Positions 52,551 through 62,300 are shown, numbered from the stretch's first letter. The stretch: DNA of 64,000 nucleotides from an uncultured Lachnospiraceae bacterium (GCA_910587085.1 CAJUMC010000002.1:1-64000), one strand, 5' to 3'. The notes: generated by a model not told the origin, from the letters alone. A program made the numbers and translations.

Positions 52551-52580
52551 TAGACAAATGCATCCTCTGCGTGGTATTAT
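52551..52580 (+). promoter_or_regulatory. Candidate promoter of the PopT/zinc operon
   Basis: TAGACA (52551-52556), an 18-base spacer and TATTAT (52575-52580), 24 bases before the start codon. Confidence 0.5.
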
Positions 52581-52604
52581 ATTGGATACTACAGGAGGTA
52601 GCGT

Positions 52605-53468
52605 ATGAACTTTATCAAAGACATTTTAAGAGGGGTTATGATCGGAGTTGCAAACATCATCCCTGGAGTGAGCGGCGGCACTATGATGGTGTCCATGGGA
52701 ATCTACGACAAAATAATCGGTGCGATCAACAGCATATTCCGTCAGTGGAAACAGAGCCTGAAGACCCTGCTTCCTTACGGGATCGGCATGCTGCTCAGCA
52801 TCGCCGGCCTTTCCTTCTGCATCGACTACTTTTTCAAACATTTTCCGCTGCAGACGGCATTTCTGTTTATCGGTCTTATTTTTGGAGGGCTTCCGGTTAT
52901 TTTCGGAAAGCTGAAGGGGAAGGGAGGTTCTGCCGGAGTCAGGGGGAAATCCATACTTCTTTTTCTGATTTTCTTTGCTCTGGTAATTCTTCTTCAGATT
53001 TTCGGCGGGGATCAGGGAATTGTAAGAGAAATAAAAATTGATTTTGGAATGATCCTTTTTCTGGTTGTGCTAGGTGCAGTTATCTCGGCATCCATGATCA
53101 TTCCGGGTGTGAGCGGGTCCATGATCCTGATGGCGCTCGGCTATTATTCTCCCATTGTCAGCGAAATCAGCGCTTTTATCAAGGCACTGCTGGCCTTTGA
53201 TATGGACAGGCTGCTGCACGGCTTTGCAGTTCTTATTCCGTTCGGTATCGGCGTGCTGGCCGGAATTCTGTTGATTGCACGGCTGATAGAGTTTTTGCTG
53301 AAGCGCTTTGAGCTCTATACCTATTCCTCCATCCTGGGACTTGTCATGGCATCCCCGGCGGCGGTGCTGATCGGCATCGGTGTCGGAACCGTGTCTGTGC
53401 CAGCTGTACTGGTGTCGGTGCTCACCTTCGGTGCAGGGTTTGCCGCGGCATATTATCTGAGCAGGTAG
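52605..53468 (+). CDS. popT: DUF368 / PopT-type undecaprenyl phosphate translocase
   Basis: 287 residues, start after ACAGGAGGTAGCGT. A polytopic membrane protein with two matching inverted-repeat style motifs, NIIPGVSGGTMMVSMG near residue 19 and MIIPGVSGSMILMALGYY near residue 165, the hallmark of DUF368. Members of this family (PopT) flip undecaprenyl phosphate back across the membrane so it can be reused for wall synthesis. About eight helices are visible. It is directly followed by the zinc importer genes; the next gene starts one base after its stop. Confidence 0.88.
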   Translation: MNFIKDILRGVMIGVANIIPGVSGGTMMVSMGIYDKIIGAINSIFRQWKQSLKTLLPYGIGMLLSIAGLSFCIDYFFKHFPLQTAFLFIGLIFGGLPVIFGKLKGKGGSAGVRGKSILLFLIFFALVILLQIFGGDQGIVREIKIDFGMILFLVVLGAVISASMIIPGVSGSMILMALGYYSPIVSEISAFIKALLAFDMDRLLHGFAVLIPFGIGVLAGILLIARLIEFLLKRFELYTYSSILGLVMASPAAVLIGIGVGTVSVPAVLVSVLTFGAGFAAAYYLSR

Positions 53469-53469
53469 A

Positions 53470-54462
53470 GTGATGTTTCGGAGAAAGCTTGGAATTGTAT
53501 TCGGGATAATGCTTGTGTTTTCCATTGCCGGCGCCTGCCTTGTATCTGCCTTTGGAAAACGGGGGACAGAAGAGGAGGAGGAGGGACTTCTGGTTGCGGC
53601 ATCCTTTTATCCGGTCTGGATTATTACAGAAAATGTATGTGCGGGAGTGGAAGGGGTTCATGTTGTCAATCTGACGCAGAATCACAGGGGATGTCTTCAT
53701 GACTATCAGCTGACGGCAGCGGACATGCTTACGCTGGAGACGGCGGATATTTTTGTGATTAACGGCGGGGATATGGAGCTTTTTATAGAGGAGATTGCGG
53801 GAAAGGTGCCGGAACTGCGTGTGATTGATACCTGCAGCGGTATGGAGCTGCTGGAGAGCGGCGGACATTCCCATGAACATGGTGCTCCGGCCGCGGCTGC
53901 CAAATCCTCACCGGCAGATCCGGCGGACGATTCCGGCCATACCATGAACGGCCATGTCTGGATGGATCCGGTGAGATACCAGCAGCAGATCCGGGCGGCC
54001 GCGGCTGCTCTCGGCGCAGCGGACCCTGCACACGCGGCCGGGTACAACGAAAACGCGGAGCGCTACTGCGGTGAGGTGGCTGCTCTCTGGGACGAATATC
54101 AGGATGTGACAGCCGCGCTGAATGGAACGGAGGTTGTCCTTTTTCATGACGCGTTTTATTATCTTTGCGACGCCTGCGGAATGGAGGTTCTGCACGGCGT
54201 TGATATGGATGCGGACACGGCGCTTTCCGCCGGGGAAATAGCGGAGTTGACGGACGAGGTTCGGTATCACGGCGTCAAATATTTTCTGGCGGAGGAAACG
54301 GGCAGAGCGGCGGCAGAACAGCTTGCGGCGGAAACGGGTGCACAGGTGATTTATCTGAACCCGCTCACGGAGGGCGATGCTGCGGCGGACTCATACCTGC
54401 AGGGAATGAGGGAAAACCTGGAGCTGCTGACCGGCCTGACGGAACAAAAAGACGGTTTATAA
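53470..54462 (+). CDS. znuA: Zinc ABC transporter substrate-binding protein
   Basis: 330 residues from GTG 53470 (or ATG 53473), one base after the preceding stop. A signal peptide (LGIVFGIMLVFSIAGACLV) leads to a ZnuA/TroA-type protein; Cys near residue 23 could be lipidated but the lipobox is not standard. Metal-site elements are present: a His-containing first domain (TQNHRGCLHDYQLTAADM), a His/Asp/Ala-rich loop with HSHEHG near residue 137, NGHVWMDPVRY, and VLFHDAFYYLCD. It binds Zn2+ or Mn2+ outside the membrane and delivers it to the permease. The ATPase and permease genes follow. Confidence 0.88.
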   Translation: MMFRRKLGIVFGIMLVFSIAGACLVSAFGKRGTEEEEEGLLVAASFYPVWIITENVCAGVEGVHVVNLTQNHRGCLHDYQLTAADMLTLETADIFVINGGDMELFIEEIAGKVPELRVIDTCSGMELLESGGHSHEHGAPAAAAKSSPADPADDSGHTMNGHVWMDPVRYQQQIRAAAAALGAADPAHAAGYNENAERYCGEVAALWDEYQDVTAALNGTEVVLFHDAFYYLCDACGMEVLHGVDMDADTALSAGEIAELTDEVRYHGVKYFLAEETGRAAAEQLAAETGAQVIYLNPLTEGDAAADSYLQGMRENLELLTGLTEQKDGL

Positions 54463-54715
54463 TAGCGCAGCATCGCTGTTTCCGGCGAAAGAAGGTCACT
54501 ATGGAAAGCCGGTACGATGAGCAGAGAAGATATAAAAAACCGCAGAGCTATGCCGTTGTTCCCGGAGAGTCGGAAAACGGATTGTGATAAGCGAAGGCCG
54601 GGATGAGGCTGTACCGGCTGCAGCGGAGCAGGAGGGCAGGCAAGTCTTGAAAGATAAGGAGAACCAGAAAAGCAGCAGTTCCCAAAGCATCGCCGGCAAA
54701 ACGGGAAGGCGGGGC

Positions 54716-55474
54716 ATGAAAAATGAAGGGGCGGACAGGAGAAAATACCGGCTGCTGCAGCCGCCGTGCGGCCTGCACTGTATAAAAATGAATGACATCG
54801 GCGTGCGCATCGGCAGAGAAACCATTATTGAGCATGTTAATCTTCACATACACTGCGGGAAGCTGACCGTAATTATCGGGCGCAACGGTGCGGGGAAGTC
54901 TACGCTGATCAAGGCCGTACTTGGCGAGATCCGGCACAGCGGAACTGTTGAATTCCGTGATATGCGGGACAGAAGCATACAGGATCTGCGGATTGGCTAT
55001 GTACCGCAGCAGCTGAATATAGAGAAAAATACTCCGACGAGCGTCTATGATATGTTCGCAAGCTATATCAGCAATGTGCCGGTATTTCTGAAGAGATCCC
55101 GGAAGCTTGCCGAACGGATACAAAGTGCTCTGTCGCTGTTCGAGGCACAGGAACTGATTGACCGGCAGCTGTGCGATTTGTCCGGCGGAGAGCTGCAGCG
55201 GGTGCTTCTCTCGATTGCCTGTGATCCGGTGCCGAATCTGCTGCTGCTCGACGAGCCGGTTTCCGGCATTGACCGCAACGGCATGGAGCTTTTTTACCGC
55301 AATATCAACATGCTGAAAAAGAACTATGATCTTGCAATGATACTGGTCAGTCATGACCTGGATTATGTGGAGCGTTACGCGGACAGCGTAATCCTGCTTG
55401 ACCGCACGGTGCTGGCGGAAGGGCCTCCGGCAAAGGTTTTTGCCGGGGATGAGTTCCGCCGGGTGTTTGGCTGA
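54716..55474 (+). CDS. znuC: Zinc ABC transporter ATPase
   Basis: 252 residues from ATG 54716, preceded by GGAAGGCGGGGC; the frame is open from GTG 54584, whose extra 44 residues are polar and unlike the family, so the start is not certain. Walker A is GRNGAGKST, the signature LSGGELQRV, Walker B LLLLDEPVSGID and the switch His is in VSHDLDY. A CGLHC motif precedes the ATPase, a feature seen in clostridial relatives. It drives the permease encoded at 55614. The gap from the binding-protein gene is about 250 bases, long for one operon but in the same direction. Confidence 0.88.
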   Translation: MKNEGADRRKYRLLQPPCGLHCIKMNDIGVRIGRETIIEHVNLHIHCGKLTVIIGRNGAGKSTLIKAVLGEIRHSGTVEFRDMRDRSIQDLRIGYVPQQLNIEKNTPTSVYDMFASYISNVPVFLKRSRKLAERIQSALSLFEAQELIDRQLCDLSGGELQRVLLSIACDPVPNLLLLDEPVSGIDRNGMELFYRNINMLKKNYDLAMILVSHDLDYVERYADSVILLDRTVLAEGPPAKVFAGDEFRRVFG

Positions 55475-55613
55475 ACCGGCAGGCTTTTGTACGGCAAATC
55501 GGCCGGCGCCGGAGCGGGGTCTGCTGTGCAGAAAATCAAAGCGGCAGCACATCAAGTTTTTTAAAAAGGCGGGCCGCCCGGTCGGAAATTCTGCCGGATA
55601 AAAAGGAGGAAGG

Positions 55614-56456
55614 ATGGAAACAATCTACCGGATAATGGAAGCGCTGCTTCCGTTTGAGTACATGCGGTACGATTTTATGAAGAACGCACTGCTGGCGGTG
55701 CTGCTGATTACCCCGCTGTTCGGGCTGGTCGGCACTATGATCGTCAATAACCGGCTGGCATTTTTTTCCGATGCGCTGGGGCACTCCGCGCTGACCGGCA
55801 TGGCAGTGGGCGTGCTGCTTGGAGTGACGGATGCAAGCCTTGCCATGGTGTTGTTTGCTGTACTTTTTGCACTGCTGCTCAACGGTATCCGGCATTCGGG
55901 AATTGTGGCGAGCGACACGGTAATTTCTGTTTTCGCTTCCCTGTCCACTGCGGCGGGGCTGGTGATTTTGTCGCGGGGAGGCAGCTTTTCCAGATATTCC
56001 GCGCTGCTTGTGGGTGATATTCTCAGTATTGCTCCGGCGGAGCTGTTCCGCCTGCTGCTTGTACTGATCGCCGCACTCCTTTTCTGGGGAGCGGCCTTCA
56101 ACCGGCTGCATGCGGTGAGCCTGAATGCGAGCCTGGCAAAGAGCAAAAGAATTCCCGTGGCGCTGGTTGACAACCTGTTTGTTGTTCTGATCGCCGTAAT
56201 TGTTATGCTGTCGATTCGCTGGGTCGGCATTTTGATTATCAATGCACTTCTGATTCTGCCGGCGGCATCGGCGCGGAATCTAGCGGCAAATATGCGGGAA
56301 TACCACCTGTTTTCCCTGCTGTTCTCAGTTTTTTCCGGTATTCTCGGCCTGCTGCTGTCATACTATCTGAATATGGCGGCGGGGCCGATGATTGCGGTTA
56401 TCGCGGCGCTTCTGTTCTTTGCCACTGTACTGGTGCGCCCTGCCGTAAAAAGCTGA
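55614..56456 (+). CDS. znuB: Zinc ABC transporter permease
   Basis: 280 residues; AAAAGGAGGAAGG is an excellent ribosome site. It has about eight membrane helices and the ABC-3 permease pattern: NNRLAFFSDALGHSALTGMAVG near residue 45, ASDTVISVFASLSTAAGLVI and RWVGILIINALLILPAASARNLA. It forms the channel for Zn2+ (or Mn2+) uptake with the preceding ATPase. No Zur-like box was identified in front of the operon, though it would be expected. Confidence 0.9.
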   Translation: METIYRIMEALLPFEYMRYDFMKNALLAVLLITPLFGLVGTMIVNNRLAFFSDALGHSALTGMAVGVLLGVTDASLAMVLFAVLFALLLNGIRHSGIVASDTVISVFASLSTAAGLVILSRGGSFSRYSALLVGDILSIAPAELFRLLLVLIAALLFWGAAFNRLHAVSLNASLAKSKRIPVALVDNLFVVLIAVIVMLSIRWVGILIINALLILPAASARNLAANMREYHLFSLLFSVFSGILGLLLSYYLNMAAGPMIAVIAALLFFATVLVRPAVKS

Positions 56457-56507
56457 AAGGGGAATGGACGATAAAATGCCGCGGATGCGGCGGAATTGGG
56501 AGGACTT

Positions 56508-57629
56508 ATGCAGCGTGTGAAAATTTACCTGCAAATATTGACGAACCTGTTGCTGACCATACTGCTGGTGCTTCTGCTTTTTATAGCGCTGCCCCGGCTG
56601 CTTAGGTTTTTCCTGCCGTTTGTGATCGGCTTTATTATCTCGCTTATTGCTAATCCGGTTGTCCGTTTTATGGAAAAAAAAGTAAAAATAGTACGAAAAC
56701 ATGGTTCGGCAATAATTATCGTGCTTGTGCTGGGGGCAATTGTCGGGCTGCTGTACCTGTGCGGAACACTGATTGTTCACGAAGTAGTCTCTCTTGTTCA
56801 GGATGTGCCGAATATTGTCAGCTCCGTCAGCCAGTTTTTCGAAAATGCCACCCGGGAACTTTCCGGCATTATCTCGAAGCTGCCGGAGGGGCTGCAGCAG
56901 ACCTTCGGGGATCTGAGCGAGAATATTTCGGATGCCGTAATAAAGTTTGTCAGCTCCATCGAACTGCCTACGCTGTCCACGGCGGGCGGTTATGTGAAAA
57001 ACATAGCAAATTTCCTGCTTCAGTTCATTATTACCATCCTGGCGTCCTATTTTATCATTGCGGACAGAGATAAGCTGTACGATAAGCTGAGCCGCATTGT
57101 GCCGGAGGGGATAAAAAATACCTGGCACCTGATTGCAGATAATTTCAAAAGCGCCGTAGGCGGATATTTTAAGGCGCAGTTTAAGATTATGTGGATCATT
57201 ACGCTGATTCTGTTTATTGTTTTTGAGCTGCTGCGCGTCAATTATTCGTTTCTGCTGGCGCTTGCTATCGCGTTTATTGACCTTCTGCCGGTGTTCGGAA
57301 CGGGGACGATTATCTGGCCGTGGATTGTGGTGGATATCGTGAACGGGAATTACAGGCGGGCTGCGTTGCTCGGAGTGCTTTATCTGGTATGTCAGCTTGT
57401 CAAGCAGCTGCTTCAGCCGAAAATGGTCGGCGACAGCATCGGCATCAGTCCGTTTGCCGCTCTGTTTTTTATGTATGTCGGTTATCAGTTCAACGGGATT
57501 CTCGGTATGATTTTTGGTATCCCGATCGGTATGGTGCTGATTTCGTTCTACCGGATCGGAATGTTTGACCGGCTGATCCAGGGCTTTCGGATCATCGCAT
57601 CCGACCTGAATGATTTCCGGAAATTCTGA
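56508..57629 (+). CDS. ytvI: AI-2E-family permease, YtvI type
   Basis: 373 residues from ATG 56508 with GGGAGGACTT upstream; the frame opens at 56496. About eight membrane helices in the two-block arrangement of the AI-2E transporter family, with a long extracellular segment in between (residues 85-165) and the conserved ALAIAFIDLLPVFGTGTIIWPW block. YtvI is the sporulation-associated member in Bacillota. The transported substance is not established. It follows the zinc permease by about 50 bases and may share its transcript. Confidence 0.82.
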   Translation: MQRVKIYLQILTNLLLTILLVLLLFIALPRLLRFFLPFVIGFIISLIANPVVRFMEKKVKIVRKHGSAIIIVLVLGAIVGLLYLCGTLIVHEVVSLVQDVPNIVSSVSQFFENATRELSGIISKLPEGLQQTFGDLSENISDAVIKFVSSIELPTLSTAGGYVKNIANFLLQFIITILASYFIIADRDKLYDKLSRIVPEGIKNTWHLIADNFKSAVGGYFKAQFKIMWIITLILFIVFELLRVNYSFLLALAIAFIDLLPVFGTGTIIWPWIVVDIVNGNYRRAALLGVLYLVCQLVKQLLQPKMVGDSIGISPFAALFFMYVGYQFNGILGMIFGIPIGMVLISFYRIGMFDRLIQGFRIIASDLNDFRKF

Positions 57630-57741
57630 AGGTTCCGGCAGGGCGGGCCGGCGCAGGACAAGCCGGCAGGAGAAGCAGAATAAGAGAACCGCAGCAGAGT
57701 AAGATCGCGGAAAAACTGGGCAGCACGGGAAAGGAGAAAAT

Positions 57742-59781
57742 ATGAGAGACGGATTTTTAAAGGCGGCGGCGGGTACACCGGATATCCGCGTGGCGGACTG
57801 CGGATTTAATACCGAAAAAATTATCGAAGCAATACACCGGGCGGAGAACGAAGGTGCGAAGCTGCTTGTTCTGCCGGAACTCTGCGTGACGGGCTATACC
57901 TGCGGAGATCTGTTTCTGCAGGACGCGCTGCTGAAGGCCGCCCTGTGCAGTGCCGCAGCGATTGCGGAAGCAACGCGGAGGCTGGATCTTCTCGCCGTGT
58001 TCGGAATGCCGTTTTTAAAGGAGAACAAGCTGTATAATACAGCCGTGGCCGTACAGAACGGACGCATTCTCGGGATTGTGCCGAAAAGCAATATTCCCAA
58101 CTATTCGGAGTTCTACGAGGCAAGGCATTTCAATCCGGGAACGGAGCGCACGGAGCGGGTTTTTCTGCTGGGGCAGGAGGTGCCGTTCGGCACGAGGCTG
58201 CTCTTTGCCTGCCGTGAGCTGCCGGATTTTGTAACGGGGATTGAGATCTGTGAAGATCTCTGGGGTGCGGAACCGCCGAGCGGGCGTCTGGCGCGGGCCG
58301 GCGCAATGCTGATTGCGAACCTGTCGGCAAGCGATGAGACGATCGGCAAGGCTGAATATCGCCGCTCGCTTGTATGCGGACAGTCTGCGCGTACGCTGAC
58401 AGCATATCTGTATGCGGATGCCGGCGAGGGAGAATCGACGACGGATCTTGTGTTTACCGGGCATAATCTGATTGCGGAGAACGGTGCGCTGCTGGCGGAA
58501 TCGGATTGCCTTGAGAACGGACTGCTTTTCGCAGAACTTGATCTCGGCAGGCTGGCAAGCGAACGGCGCAGAATCACCACCTTCTGTGCCGATGCGGCGG
58601 GCTATGAGAAAGTCTGGTTTTCGCTTCCATCCCTTGCCGGGGCAGAACATTCCGGAAGCCGGTGCATACATCTTCCGGAGCTGCAGCTGACACGCTCCTT
58701 TGAGAAGCTGCCTTTTGTTCCGTCGGACGCGGCAAAGCGGGAGCAGCGCTGCCGCGAGATTGTCCGCCTGCAGGCGCTCGGCCTGAAAAAGCGGCTGCTG
58801 CATGCGGGCTGCAGCTGCGCTGTGATCGGGGTTTCCGGAGGGCTCGATTCCACGCTGGCGCTGCTTGTGACAAAACTTGCTTTTGAGCTTGCAGGGCTTG
58901 ATCCGGCCGGGATACTCGCGGTTACAATGCCGTGCTTCGGCACTACCGGGCGTACCCTGCGCAATGCGTGCGGGCTTGCAGAAAAGCTCGGTGCAAAGCT
59001 GATTGAGGTCAATATTGAAGAGGCTGTGCGGATTCATCTGCGGGATATCGGACACTCGGGGGAAAAGCATGACGTCACTTATGAAAATGCGCAGGCGCGC
59101 GAGCGCACGCAGGTGCTGATGGATATTGCCAACCTGCACGGCGGAATGGTGATCGGTACGGGTGACATGTCCGAACTGGCTCTTGGCTGGGCTACCTACA
59201 ACGGGGATCACATGTCGATGTACGGAGTCAATGCGTCCGTACCGAAAACGCTGGTTCGCTATCTTGTGGCATATTTTGCGGATACGGCAGACAATGAGGA
59301 GCTTGCAAAGGTGCTGAGGGATATTCTTGCCACCCCGGTCAGCCCGGAGCTTCTGCCGCCGAAGGACGGCGTGATCGCGCAGAGGACGGAGGAAATTGTC
59401 GGGCCTTACGAACTGCATGATTTTTTCCTGTATTACGCGCTGCGCTACGGGTATACGCCGCGGAAAATATACCGTCTTGCGGTGCGCGCATTTCAGGGGG
59501 ATTATTGCGGGCAGACGATTATAAAATGGCTGAGAACCTTCTACCGGCGATTCTTTTCCCAGCAATTCAAGCGTTCCTGCCTGCCGGACGGTCCGAAGGT
59601 CGGTTCTGTGGCGGTTTCTCCGCGCGGCGATCTCAGGCTGCCGAGCGACGCGAGCGCCGCGCTGTGGGAGCGGGAGCTTGCCGGGCTTGAGCAGGAGCTG
59701 GCAGAACCGGAGCAAGTGCCTGCAGAGAAAGCCCCGGCGTCCGCAGCAGGAACCGGGGAGGGTGCCGGAAATGGGATTTAA
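57742..59781 (+). CDS. nadE: Glutamine-dependent NAD+ synthetase
   Basis: 679 residues; GGAAAGGAGAAAAT precedes the start. The N-terminal nitrilase-like glutaminase (to about residue 310) has the catalytic triad blocks LPELCVTGY (Glu), PKSNIPNYSEF (Lys) and GIEICEDLWG (Cys). The C-terminal synthetase has the PP-loop GVSGGLDSTLAL near residue 360 and GTGDMSELALGWATYNGDHM. The enzyme turns deamido-NAD into NAD using glutamine and ATP. A Pro/Glu/Ala-rich tail of about 35 residues extends past the usual end and overlaps the start of dusB. Confidence 0.95.
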   Translation: MRDGFLKAAAGTPDIRVADCGFNTEKIIEAIHRAENEGAKLLVLPELCVTGYTCGDLFLQDALLKAALCSAAAIAEATRRLDLLAVFGMPFLKENKLYNTAVAVQNGRILGIVPKSNIPNYSEFYEARHFNPGTERTERVFLLGQEVPFGTRLLFACRELPDFVTGIEICEDLWGAEPPSGRLARAGAMLIANLSASDETIGKAEYRRSLVCGQSARTLTAYLYADAGEGESTTDLVFTGHNLIAENGALLAESDCLENGLLFAELDLGRLASERRRITTFCADAAGYEKVWFSLPSLAGAEHSGSRCIHLPELQLTRSFEKLPFVPSDAAKREQRCREIVRLQALGLKKRLLHAGCSCAVIGVSGGLDSTLALLVTKLAFELAGLDPAGILAVTMPCFGTTGRTLRNACGLAEKLGAKLIEVNIEEAVRIHLRDIGHSGEKHDVTYENAQARERTQVLMDIANLHGGMVIGTGDMSELALGWATYNGDHMSMYGVNASVPKTLVRYLVAYFADTADNEELAKVLRDILATPVSPELLPPKDGVIAQRTEEIVGPYELHDFFLYYALRYGYTPRKIYRLAVRAFQGDYCGQTIIKWLRTFYRRFFSQQFKRSCLPDGPKVGSVAVSPRGDLRLPSDASAALWERELAGLEQELAEPEQVPAEKAPASAAGTGEGAGNGI

Positions 59782-60793
59782 GATCGGTGGCATTGTGATC
59801 AGCGGACCGCTTGTGCTTGGACCGATGGCCGGCGTGACGGATCTTCCGTTTCGGCTCCTGTGCCGGGAATGCGGCGCAGATCTGATCTATACGGAGATGG
59901 TGAGCGCAAAAGGAATCTGGTACAATAACAAAAACACGGAAGAACTGCTCCGGACAGTGCAGGAGGAGCGCCCGGCAGCGCTGCAGCTTTTCGGCGAGGA
60001 CCCGGTTATTATGGCGGAAATTGCCGGAAGGCTGAAGGAGTATCCTTTTGATATCCTTGATATCAATATGGGATGCCCGGTGCCGAAGGTTGTGAACAAC
60101 GGCGAAGGCTCCGCACTTATGAAAAATCCGAAACGCGTCGGTGAAATTGTAAAAGCGGTCGCAAAAGCAGCGGGAAAGCCCGTAACGGTCAAAATACGAA
60201 AAGGCTTTGACGAGGAGAATGCAAATGCCGTGCTTGTGGCGCAGATTGCGGAACAGAACGGGGGGGCGGCGGTCGCCGTGCACGGAAGAACGCGTGCCCA
60301 GTATTACGGCGGCAGTGCTGACTGGGATATTATCCGCAGAGTCAAGGAGGCGGTCCGCATTCCGGTAATCGGCAACGGGGATGTAAAGACACCGGAGGAT
60401 GTGCGGCGGATGCTGGAGGAAACCGGATGTGACGGTGTAATGATCGCGCGGGGCGCACAGGGAAACCCGTGGCTGTTCGCTCAGGCCAGGGAATATCTTA
60501 TCTCGGGGAAGGTTCCGCCGAAACCGGGTGTCGGAGAAATTGCCGCGATGATCCTGCGCCATGCGCGGATGGAAACGGAGTGCAAGGGAGAATTTACGGC
60601 GATGCGCGAGATGCGGAAGCATGTCGCCTGGTACACGGCGGGTCTGCCGCATTCTGCGCATCTGCGGCAGGAGGCTCACCGGATTTCAGGAATGGATGAT
60701 CTGGAGCGGCTGGTCGCGCGGCTGACAGAGTATGCGGAAGCGTGCGGGGATGACCGGCGGTTTTCTGACGGCGGACAGAGCGGCAGAGCTTAG
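59771..60793 (+). CDS. dusB: tRNA-dihydrouridine synthase
   Basis: 340 residues from ATG 59771, which lies inside the end of nadE and has GGGGAGGG upstream; the frame opens at 59678. It is an FMN enzyme with a TIM-barrel. GPMAGVTDLPFRLLC begins the barrel, the general-acid Cys is in DINMGCPVPKVVNNGEGSALM, and AVHGRTRAQYYGGSADWD and VIGNGDVKTPEDV bind FMN phosphate. It reduces uridines in the tRNA D loop. The overlap implies coupling with nadE. Confidence 0.94.
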   Translation: MGFKIGGIVISGPLVLGPMAGVTDLPFRLLCRECGADLIYTEMVSAKGIWYNNKNTEELLRTVQEERPAALQLFGEDPVIMAEIAGRLKEYPFDILDINMGCPVPKVVNNGEGSALMKNPKRVGEIVKAVAKAAGKPVTVKIRKGFDEENANAVLVAQIAEQNGGAAVAVHGRTRAQYYGGSADWDIIRRVKEAVRIPVIGNGDVKTPEDVRRMLEETGCDGVMIARGAQGNPWLFAQAREYLISGKVPPKPGVGEIAAMILRHARMETECKGEFTAMREMRKHVAWYTAGLPHSAHLRQEAHRISGMDDLERLVARLTEYAEACGDDRRFSDGGQSGRA

Positions 60794-61081
60794 CTATGGA
60801 TGGCTGAGTTTCCCGGACCAGGCTCTTTAGTTTCCGCAAAAATTACCCGGACCCGGTGTCATTCTGCACAAAATCCGGGGCAAAAACAAAAAAACAGTTG
60901 ATTTTTCATTGGAAATCAGTATAATAATATCAATTCAAAGATAATTCAAAGACAAATGTCCGCGCTGCAAGGACAAAACAAAACGGATGTTTTCAGAGGA
61001 CTTTGACGGCTGGCCGGTCTTCGCCGGCCCGAAAAAATATTATGGGCGGCAGCCAGGCTGCGGCAGAAGGTGAGGTAGGGC
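60794..61081 (+). other. Leader of asd
   Basis: About 290 bases. The promoter lies at 60898-60925. A GGCCGG-TCTTCG-CCGGCC hairpin at 61012-61029 is followed by CGAAAAAA, and a second small hairpin by the ribosome site. A regulated leader is possible, but no lysine riboswitch or T-box was recognised. Confidence 0.45.
60898..60925 (+). promoter_or_regulatory. Promoter of asd
   Basis: TTGATT (60898-60903), a 16-base spacer and TATAAT (60920-60925). The leader would be about 150 bases. Confidence 0.65.
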
Positions 61082-62164
61082 ATGAGTAAACTGAGAGTCG
61101 GTATTTTAGGTGCTACGGGAATGGTGGGCCAGAGATTTATTTCGCTGCTGGAAAATCATCCGTGGTTTGAGGTTGTCACAGTGGCGGCTAGCGCCAGAAG
61201 CGCGGGAAAGACTTACGAGGAGGCCGTCGGCGACCGCTGGAAGATGACATCGCCGATGCCGGAGGGCGTAAAGAAGCTTGTAGTTAAAAATGTTGCCGAG
61301 GTGGATGAGGTTGCCGCGGGCGTAGATTTCGTGTTCAGCGCAGTCGATATGACGAAGGACGAGATCAAAGCGATTGAGGAGGCCTATGCAAAGACGGAGA
61401 CGCCGGTGGTATCCAACAACAGCGCACACCGCTGGACGGAGGACGTGCCGATGGTGGTACCGGAACTCAATCCGGAGCATCTTGCACTGCTGGAAACACA
61501 GAAAAAGCGTCTCGGCACAAAGCGGGGTTTTATTGTAGTAAAGCCGAACTGTTCCATTCAGAGCTACACGCCGATGCTTATGGCGCTGAAGGAATTTGAG
61601 CCGAAGGAAGTTGTGGCGACGACCTATCAGGCAATCTCGGGCGCCGGCAAGACCTTTAAAGACTGGCCGGAGATGCTTGACAACGTGATTCCGTATATCG
61701 GCGGCGAGGAGGAGAAGAGCGAGCAGGAGCCGCTGCGCATTATGGGGCATGTGGAAGACGGAAGAATTGTGAAAGCGCAGTATCCGGTAATTACCTGCCA
61801 GTGTCTGCGCGTTCCGGTATCCGACGGGCATACAGCTGCCGTATTTGTGAAGTTCGGGAAGAAACCGACAAAAGAGCAGATCCTGAAGGCGTGGAAGGAA
61901 TTCAGGGGACTTCCGCAGGAGCTTGACCTGCCGAGTGCTCCGAAGCAGTTTATCACTTATTTCGAGGAGGACAACCGCCCGCAGGCAAAGCTGGATCGGG
62001 ATTCCGAGAAGGGAATGGGTGTTTTTGCAGGCCGTCTGAGAGAAGATAATGTTTACGATTATAAATTTGTCGGCCTTTCCCACAATACGAAGCGGGGGGC
62101 AGCCGGCGGCGCGGTTCTGATCGCGGAGCTGCTGAAGGCGCAGGGGCATATCACGGCCAAATAG
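61082..62164 (+). CDS. asd: Aspartate-semialdehyde dehydrogenase
   Basis: 360 residues, start after AGGTGAGGTAGGGC. It reduces aspartyl phosphate to aspartate semialdehyde with NADPH, the branch point to lysine, threonine, methionine and diaminopimelate. GILGATGMVGQRF is the nucleotide loop, Cys157 in VKPNCSIQSYTP is the catalytic thiol and ISGAGKTFKDWPEM follows. The PNCSIQ context and length put it in the archaeal/fungal-like ASADH branch rather than the E. coli type. It has its own promoter and ends at a near-perfect terminator. Confidence 0.94.
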   Translation: MSKLRVGILGATGMVGQRFISLLENHPWFEVVTVAASARSAGKTYEEAVGDRWKMTSPMPEGVKKLVVKNVAEVDEVAAGVDFVFSAVDMTKDEIKAIEEAYAKTETPVVSNNSAHRWTEDVPMVVPELNPEHLALLETQKKRLGTKRGFIVVKPNCSIQSYTPMLMALKEFEPKEVVATTYQAISGAGKTFKDWPEMLDNVIPYIGGEEEKSEQEPLRIMGHVEDGRIVKAQYPVITCQCLRVPVSDGHTAAVFVKFGKKPTKEQILKAWKEFRGLPQELDLPSAPKQFITYFEEDNRPQAKLDRDSEKGMGVFAGRLREDNVYDYKFVGLSHNTKRGAAGGAVLIAELLKAQGHITAK

Positions 62165-62192
62165 GAAAAGAAACAGAGCGGAAAAAAGAAAA

Positions 62193-62241
62193 GGTTTGCA
62201 AAAAGGGGAGTTTGCGGGAGCAGCTCCTCTTTTTGCAAACC
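62193..62241. terminator. Bidirectional terminator between asd and the convergent gene
   Basis: GGTTTGCAAAAAGGGGAG pairs with CTCCTCTTTTTGCAAACC over a 13-base loop. A and T runs on the arms suit both strands, which is useful between convergent genes. Confidence 0.85.
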
Positions 62242-62300
62242 GGTTCGGGTGAAGCACAAAGAAACAGGCAAACGGCCGGAAAAACGGGAGGCTGCTGCGC

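Noticed and set aside
58015..59793. 592-codon minus-strand frame opposite nadE
   Set aside because: nadE on the plus strand is complete with all catalytic blocks; the antisense frame is a composition artefact.
60794..61081. Lysine riboswitch or T-box before asd
   Set aside because: None of the conserved core words was found; only simple hairpins are present.
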